The position numbers and the translations under genes were made by a program. The notes beneath the pieces were generated by a model. It was given only the letters and a program-made list of their open reading frames with translations, was not told the origin of the DNA and searched no databases. Below, piece by piece: positions 58,701-64,000 of a stretch of DNA of 64,000 nucleotides. The stretch comes from Anodontia alba. Lineage: Eukaryota; Mollusca; Bivalvia; Lucinida; Lucinidae. Each line of letters opens with the position of its first letter. Positions within the stretch are counted from its first letter, which is position 1. The stretch spans positions 20,112,387 to 20,176,386 of the forward strand of contig OZ024830.1 of assembly GCA_964016985.1 (NCBI GenBank). Direction: 5' to 3'.

Positions 58701-61700
58701 TGGCGCCCTATAGTACACGTGCTATTCCATTGACAGCATCCCGGATTGTGCAGGCATGTTTGTATGGATGGGCTATACAAACATTCCAAATTTCAGCTTA
58801 ATCGGATGAAAAACAGACGAGTTATTAGGGGTCAAAGTTTCAGACATTCCCTACCAACTTTGGACTGCAAGTTTGAGCCTAATGTCACCTTCACCGATCG
58901 GGATGAAACTGGTGCCAGACGAAAAGTCTGGACCAATGACTCCCTGGGGCCAAGTGCCCAAAATTTCTTATCGCCCCTTTTTCGAGTTATGGCCCCTGAA
59001 AGTTGATATTTGCTAATGTTTGACCCCTAATAACTTACTAACGCACAGTCCGAATTTTCTGACAAATATTGTTTTATGTACTATGGTACTAGGACAATGT
59101 TTGGTGCTAGTTTCAGCTCAATCGGTGAAGGTCATCTTTAGTGACTTTTAATCTCTTTGTTCAGCAGATGAGACCTAGGGACGCATTTCCAGTCCTTATA
59201 TCTTTGCTTCTACTGCATGCAGCGCCATACAATTTGGCACGGAAATGTACCTCCCTAAGACCTATAAACCCTATAAAAAGCGCGCCTGTCTGTTGCGAAT
59301 TGATGGAGTTATTAGGGTTTTTACGGTTTCCTGCCCAAAATACCATAGGGTGCAATGCAAATTTGAGGACACATTTTCAGCAGGATGCATTGCCTCGAGT
59401 CCATTGGCTACCCTCTACGTTTGTAGACATTAATGATCTTCGCATGCGCATAAATTTGCAGCACCGAGATTGCTTTCCTTTGGCTGCTGTAGGCGTAAAA
59501 ATGTTTATTTATTGAATGTTTGGCGCCCTATAGTGCACGTGCTATTCCATTGACCGCATCCCGGATTGTGCAGGCATGTTTGTATGGATGGGCTATACAA
59601 ACATTCCAAATTTCAGCTTAATCGGATGAAAAACAGACGAGTTATTAGGGGTCAAAGTTTCAGTCATTCCCTACCAACTTTGGACTGCAAGTTTGAGCCT
59701 AATGTGACCTTCATCGATCGGGATGAAACTGTGCCAGACGAAAGGTCTGGACCAATCACTCCCTAGGGCCAAGTGCCCAAAATTTCTTATCGCCCCTTTT
59801 TCGAGTTATGGCCGCTGAAAGTTGATATTTGCTAATGTTTGACCCCTAATAACTTACTAACGCACAGTCCGAATTTTCTGAAAATATTGTTTTATGTACT
59901 ATGGTACTAGGACAATGTTTGGTGCTAGTTTCAGCTCAATCGGTGAAGGTCATCTTTAGTGACTTTTATTCTCTTTGTTCAGCAGACGAGACCTAGGGAC
60001 GCATTTCCAGTCCTTATATCTTTGCTTCTACTGCATGCAGCGCCATACAATTTGGCACGGAAATGTACCTCCCTAAGACCTATAAACCCTATAAAAAACG
60101 CGCCTGTCTGTTGAGAATTGATGGAGTTATTAGGGTTTTTACGGTTTCCCGCCCAAAATCCCATAGGGTGCAATGCAAATTTGAGGACACATTTTCAGCA
60201 GGATGCATTGCCCCGAGTCCATTGATTACCCTCTACGTTTGTAGACATTAATGATCTGCGCATGCGCATAAATTTGCCGAACCGAGATTGCTTTCCTTTG
60301 GCTGCTGTATGCGTAAAAAGGTTTATTTATTGAATGTTTGGCGCCCTATAGTGCACTTGCTATTCCATTGACCGCATCCAGGATTCTCCACGCATGTTTG
60401 TATGGATGGGCTCTACAGACGTTCCAAATTTCAGCTTAATCGGATGAAAAACAGACGAGTTATTAGGGGTCAAAATTTCAGACATTCCCTACCAACTTTG
60501 GACTGCAAGTTTGAGCCTAATGTGACCTTCACCGATCGGGATGAAACTGGTGCCAGACCAAAGGTCTGGACCAATGACTCCCTGGGGCCAAGTGCCCAAA
60601 ATTTCTTATCGCACCTTTTTCGAGTTATGGCCCCTGAAAGTTGATATTTGCTAATGTTTGACCCCTAATAACTTACTAACGCACAGTCCGAATTTTCTGA
60701 CAAATATTGTTTTATGTACTATGGTACTAGGACAATGTTTGGTGCTAGTTTCAGCTCAATCGGTGAAGGTCATCTTTAGTGACTTTTAATCTCTTTGTTC
60801 AGCAGACGAGACCTAGTGACGCATTTCCAGTCCTTATATCTTTGCTTCTACTGCATGCAGCGCCATACAATTTGGCACGGAAATGTACCTCCCTAAGACC
60901 TATAAACCCTATAAAAAGCGCGCCTGTCTGATGCGAATTGATGGAGTTATTAGGGTTTTTACGGTTTCCCGCCCAAAATCCCATAGGGTGCAATGCAAAT
61001 TTGAGGACACATTTTCAGCAGGATGCATTGCCTCGAGTCCATTGACTACCCTCTACGTTTGTAGACATTAATGATCTGCGCATGCGCATAAATTTGCAGC
61101 ACCGAGATTGCTTTCCTTTGGCTGCTGTAGGCGTAAAAAGGTTTATTTATTGAATGTTTGGCGCCCTATATTGCACTTGCTGTTCCATTGACCGCATCCC
61201 GGATTAGGCAGACATGTTTTTATGGATGGGCTCTACAAACGTTCCAAATTTCAGCTCAATCGGATGAAAAATAGACGAGTTATTAGGGGTCAAAGTTTCA
61301 GACATTCCCTACCAACTTTGGACTGCAAGTTTGAGCCTAATGTGACCTTCACCGATCGGGATGAAACTGGTGCCAGACGAAAGGTCTGGACCAATGACTC
61401 CCTGGGGCCAAGTGCCCAAAATTTCAGTCCTTATATCTTTGCTTCTACTGCATGCAGCGCCATACAATTTGGCACGGAAATGTACCTCTCTAAGATCTAT
61501 AAACGCTATAAAAAGCGCGCCTGTTTGTTGCGAATTGATGGAGTTATTAGGGTTTTTACGGTTTCCCGCCCAAAATCCCATAGGGTGCAATGCAAATTTG
61601 AGGACACATTTTCAGCAGGATGCGTTGCCTCGAGTCCATTGACTACCCTCTACGTTTGTAGACATTAATGATCTGCGCATGCGCATGAATTTGGAGTACC

Positions 61701-64000
61701 GAGATTGCTTTTCTTTGGTTGCTGTAGGCGTAAAAAGGTTTATTTTTTTAATGATTGGCGCCCTATAGTGCAAGTGCTATTCCATTGACCGCATCCCGGA
61801 TTGTGCAGGCATGTTTGTATGGATGGGCTCTACAAACGTTCCAAATTTCAGCTTAATCGGATGAAAAACAGACGAGTTATTAGGGGTCAAAGTTTCAGAC
61901 ATTCCCTACCTACTTTGGACTGCAAGTTTGAGCCTAATGTGACCTTCACCGATCGGGATGAAACTGGTGCCAGACGAAAGGTCTGGACCAATGACTCCCT
62001 TGGGCCAAGTGCCCAAAATTTCTTATCGCCCCTTTTTCGAGTTATGGCCCTTGGAAGTTGATATTTGCTAATGTTTGACCCCTAATAACTTACTAACGCA
62101 CAGTCCGAATTTTCTGACAAATATTGTTTTATGTACTATGGTACTAGGACAATGTTTGGTGCTAGTTTCAGCTCAATCGGTGAAGGTCATCTTTAGTGAC
62201 TTTTAATCTCTTTGTTCAGCAGACGAGACCTAGGGACGCATTTCCAGTCCTTATATCTTTGCTTCTACTGCATGCAGCGCCATACAATTTGGCACGGAAA
62301 TGTACCTCCCTAAGACCTATAAACCCTATAAAAAGAGCGCCTGTCTGTTTCGAATTGATGGAGTTATTAGGGTTTTTACGGTTTCCCGCCCAAAATCCCA
62401 TAGGGTGCAATGCATATTTGAGGACACATTTTCAGCAGGATGCATTGCCTCGAGTCCATTGACTACCCTCTACGTTTGTAGACATTAATGATCTGCGCAT
62501 GCGCATAAATTTGCAGCACCGAGATTGCTTTCCTTTGGCTGCTGTAGGCGTAAAAATGTTTATTTATTGAATGTTTGGCGCCCTATAGTGCACGTGCTAT
62601 TCCATTGACCGCATCCCGGATTGTCCAGGCATGTTTGTATGGATGGGCTCTACAAACGTTCCAAATTTCAGCTTAATCGGATGAAAAACAGACGAGTTAT
62701 TAGGGGTCAAAGTTTCAGACATTCCCTACCAACTTTGGACTGCAAGTTTGAGCCTAATGTGACCTTCACCGATCGGGATGAAACTGGTGCCAGACGAAAG
62801 GTCTGGACCAATGACTCCCTGGGGCCAAGTGCCCAAAATTTCTTATCGCCCCTTTTTCGAGTTATGGCCCCTGAAAGTTGATATTTGCTAATGTTTGATC
62901 CCTAATAACTTACTAACGCACAGTCCGAATTTTCTGACAAATATTGTTTTATGTACTATGGTACTAGGACAATGTTTGGTGCTAGTTTCAGCTCAATCGG
63001 TGAAGGTCATCTTTAGTGACTTTTAATCTCTTTGTTCAGCAGACGAGACCTAGGGACGCATTTCCAGTCCTTTTATCTTTGCTTCTACTGCATGCAGCGC
63101 CATACAATTTGGCACGGAAATGTACCTCCCTGAGGCCTATAAACCCTATAAAAAGTGCGCCTGTCTGTTGCGAATTGATGGAGTTATTAGGGTTTTTACG
63201 GTTTCCATCCCCAATATCCCATAGGGTGCAATGCAAATTTGAGGACACATTTTCAGCAGGATGCATTGCCTCGAGTCCATTGACTACCCTCTACGTTTGT
63301 AGACATTAATGATCTGCGCATGCGCATAAATTTGCAGCACCGAGATTGCTTTCCTTTGGCTGCTGTAGGCGTAAAAATGTTTATTTATTGAATGTTTGGC
63401 GCCCTATAGTGCAAGTGCTCTTCCATTGACCGCATCCCGGATTGTTCAGGCATGTTTGTATGGATGGGTTCTACAATCGTTCCAAATTTCAGCTTAATCG
63501 GATGAAAAACAGACGAGTTATTAGGGGTCAAAGTTTCAGACATTCCCTACCAACTTTGGACTGCAAGTTTGAGCCTAATGTGACCTTCGCTGATCGGGAT
63601 GAAACTGGTGCCAGACGAAAGGTCTGGACCAATGTCTCCCTGGGGCCAAGTGCCCAAAATTTCTTATCGCCCCTTTTTCGAGTTATGGCCCCTGAAAGTT
63701 GATATTTGCTAATGTTTGACCCCTAATAACTTACTAACGCACAGTCCGAATTTTCTGCCAAATATTGTTTTATGTACTATGGTACTAGGACAATGTTTGG
63801 TGCTAGTTTCAGCTCAATCGGTGAAGGTCATCTTTAGTGACTTTTAATCTCTTTGTTCAGCAGACGAGACCTAGGGACGCATTTCCAGTCCTTATATCTT
63901 TGCTTCTACTGCATGAAGCGCCATACAATTTGGCACGGAAATGTACCTCTCTAAGACCTATAAACCCTATAAAAAGCGCGCCTGTCTGTTGCGAATTGAT
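55787..64000 (+). repeat. 8.8-kb higher-order unit in array B, copy 2 (cut by window end)
   Basis: It follows copy 1 with very few substitutions, for example around 59815 (GGCCGCTGAAA), 60290 and 60558, and one C inserted near 58515 that accounts for the change in offset from 8797 to 8798. About 0.6 kb of the unit lies beyond the right edge. The monomer just before it (55100-55780) resembles those at 45500-46000 rather than copy 1, marking the exchange point. Confidence 0.85.

Larger units (their letters stand above)
36878..64000 (+). repeat. Satellite family B array (about 33 monomers of 820 bp)
   Basis: Head-to-tail monomers with a nearly constant 820-bp period. The marker CAGCAGACGAGAC occurs at 37247, 38067, 38887, 39706, 40526 and so on to the right edge. 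It is related to family A in the same orientation: shared blocks include CTTATATCT, CATGCAGCGC, AAGACCTATAAACCCT, CCATAGGGTGCAATG and GATCTGCGCATGCGCATA. The array starts mid-monomer at 36878 against a PLE and is not interrupted by transposons. Three overlapping frames of 86, 88 and 62 codons stay open in most monomers, because monomers are so alike. The corresponding frames in family A contain stops, so coding is unlikely. Confidence 0.96.

Noticed and set aside
37225..63702. Repeated frames of about 86, 88 and 62 codons in every family B monomer, suggesting a tandem gene array
   Set aside because: They overlap in several frames and on both strands, show many non-conservative differences, have no recognisable domain, and the matching frames in family A contain stops. 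They stay open because the monomers are nearly identical.
36878..64000. Telomeric repeat content (TTAGGG-like words such as TTATTAGGG)
   Set aside because: These are single occurrences per monomer with no tandem TTAGGG, so there is no evidence for telomeric DNA.
1..64000. tRNA, rRNA or riboswitch genes
   Set aside because: I saw no cloverleaf with conserved A and B boxes and no rRNA-like core sequence; the hairpins present belong to foldback elements.

Overview
The window is eukaryotic nuclear DNA from an animal, most likely a marine invertebrate and plausibly a mollusc. The reasons are a spliced BTB-domain exon resembling ARMC5, a non-LTR retrotransposon whose first ORF begins with a 2A-like NPGP motif and a PHD finger, Penelope-like reverse transcriptases, and small foldback elements. 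The phylum is an inference. There are no bacterial operons, no RNA genes I can support, and only one host coding segment, at the left edge.

Layout. 1-1197: intron plus the terminal coding exon of the ARMC5-like/BTB gene. 1198-3160: non-coding DNA with MITE-like and foldback elements. 3161-5050: decayed 3' half of a LINE (reverse transcriptase, minus strand). 5051-25948: tandem satellite family A (monomer about 817 bp), interrupted by 5'-truncated Penelope-like elements (PLEs). Its central part is a 7.6-kb higher-order unit (six monomers plus two PLE insertions) present twice in tandem. 25984-27600: poly-T, then the 5' half of a LINE (2A motif, PHD finger, AP endonuclease), frameshifted. 27735-29556: a minus-strand PLE with a foreign 0.5-kb segment in its middle. 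29557-31255: unique-looking DNA with a triplet-repeat inverted pair and a minisatellite. 31256-32919: a partly tandem PLE. 32920-34957: AT-rich DNA, palindromic MITE copies and two mariner-like transposase fragments. 34958-36877: one PLE split into two halves in opposite orientation, meeting at the same element position. 36878-64000: satellite family B, a nearly uninterrupted array of about 33 monomers of 820 bp, running off the right edge. Its right half is organised as an 11-monomer, 8.8-kb higher-order unit.

Families A and B are diverged relatives in the same orientation. Across both they keep a perfect or near-perfect 12-bp palindrome matching the NRF-1 consensus, and a block beside a TATA-like sequence that is perfect in B. 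Nothing here forms a pathway. The main biology is repeat evolution: satellite amplification by unequal exchange, co-amplification of retroelements trapped in the satellite, and element rearrangement. The strongest candidates for something undescribed are the two-family satellite with its fixed regulatory-like palindrome, the satellite-PLE composite higher-order unit, and the exact-breakpoint PLE inversion beside the start of array B.
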